Shown in pieces: positions 63,707 to 64,000 of a stretch of DNA of 64,000 nt (the stretch's first letter is position 1; every line of letters starts with the position of its first letter). The notes below the pieces were generated by a model, which worked only from the letters and a program-made list of their open reading frames with translations, did no database searches and was not told the DNA's origin. The DNA comes from Salinicola corii (lineage in GTDB: Bacteria; Pseudomonadota; Gammaproteobacteria; Pseudomonadales; Halomonadaceae): positions 434,001-498,000 of the forward strand of contig NZ_VTPX01000001.1 of NCBI RefSeq assembly GCF_008298015.1, in the 5' to 3' direction. The translations under genes were made by a program, and so were the position numbers.

Positions 63707-64000
63707 TTAGGTGTCGTCGCGTCTTGTTAAGCCAGCCATGGCTAGGCCACCGCAGAGTGCGGCGATGGCGCAATAGCCGATGGGACCGGCCGCGCCGAAC
63801 GTGTTTTCGACGAGGCCGCCGACGGACGCCCCTGCCATCACGGCAACCTGAAACGTCGCGACCAGTAACGCACCGGCGTTCTCTGCGTGATTGAGTGCGG
63901 ACTCGGTCGTCCACGTTTGGATGCTTACCGGGAACGCCCCGAACGCGAATCCCCATAGCGCGATGCCGGTGAGTGCGATCGGAAAAGATGCCGCACCCCC
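63707..64000 (-). CDS. MFS transporter (5' part outside window)
   Basis: Minus-strand frame of 98 codons that enters from the right edge and ends at TAA (63707-63709). It reads GIALWGFAFGAFPVSIQTW, ESALNHAENAGALLVATFQV and GPIGYCAIAALCGGLAMAGL, the last three or so helices of a 12-helix major facilitator, probably of the sugar/drug efflux (AraJ-like) group. The start is outside the window. It lies 106 bases upstream of the hydrolase gene in the same direction. Confidence 0.85.
   Translation of the reverse strand, partial: GGAASFPIALTGIALWGFAFGAFPVSIQTWTTESALNHAENAGALLVATFQVAVMAGASVGGLVENTFGAAGPIGYCAIAALCGGLAMAGLTRRDDT

Noticed and set aside
1-64000. tRNA, rRNA, CRISPR arrays and complete insertion sequences
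   Set aside because: None seen on reading; no transposase, integrase or evenly spaced direct repeats with unique spacers.

Overview
The window looks like chromosome of a halophilic gammaproteobacterium of the Halomonas/Chromohalobacter type. This is inferred from the GC-rich, dense coding, a complete-looking glycine-betaine/sarcosine catabolic set of the Pseudomonas/Halomonas kind, abundant LysR regulators, and TRAP and tripartite tricarboxylate (TctABC) transporters. No rRNA, tRNA, CRISPR array or intact insertion sequence was seen.

Left part (1-19343): one-carbon and osmolyte catabolism. gbcA (cut by the window edge) and gbcB are divergent and demethylate glycine betaine. fdhA oxidises formaldehyde. 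The soxBDAG operon turns sarcosine into glycine, and purU follows it. Between the two halves lie tag, a small secreted protein and a sugar cassette (5406-12829) holding an FGGY pentulose kinase, a CUT2 ABC transporter and a divergent LacI regulator.

Middle part (19344-34047) is mostly housekeeping: a TerC/Alx membrane protein behind a yybP-ykoY (manganese) riboswitch, a sulfatase-fold membrane enzyme, a carboxylesterase, a methyltransferase, a zinc-ribbon protein, PhoH, an M23 endopeptidase, a glutathionyl-hydroquinone reductase with a LysR neighbour, a YaiI-type protein, a DEAD-box helicase with a strong terminator, and a GntR/FCD regulator with two DNA-binding domains.

Region 34048-51122 is an accessory sugar-acid island. 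A minus-strand operon reads L-fuconate dehydratase, TRAP transporter, then one reading frame fusing an FAD-linked 2-hydroxyacid oxidase to a beta-hydroxyacid dehydrogenase across a run of eight C. A second minus-strand operon reads TctC-TctB-TctA, an Ldh-family dehydrogenase and an FAH-family enzyme. A divergent plus-strand unit holds an AraD1/GguC-type FAH protein and an IlvD/Edd sugar-acid dehydratase. Together these suggest uptake and non-phosphorylative breakdown of aldonic acids. The island carries a 139-bp palindromic MITE-like element directly after one stop codon, an 85% identical half copy directly after another, and a 7-bp tandem repeat after a third.

Right part (51123-64000): a tautomerase/LysR pair, a Nudix protein, a LysR regulator divergent from aceE-aceF (pyruvate dehydrogenase E1 and E2 without E3), a TPP riboswitch before an orphan tenA, a LysR/EamA exporter pair, a decayed MFS tail, a quinone oxidoreductase, an alpha/beta hydrolase and an MFS gene that runs off the end.
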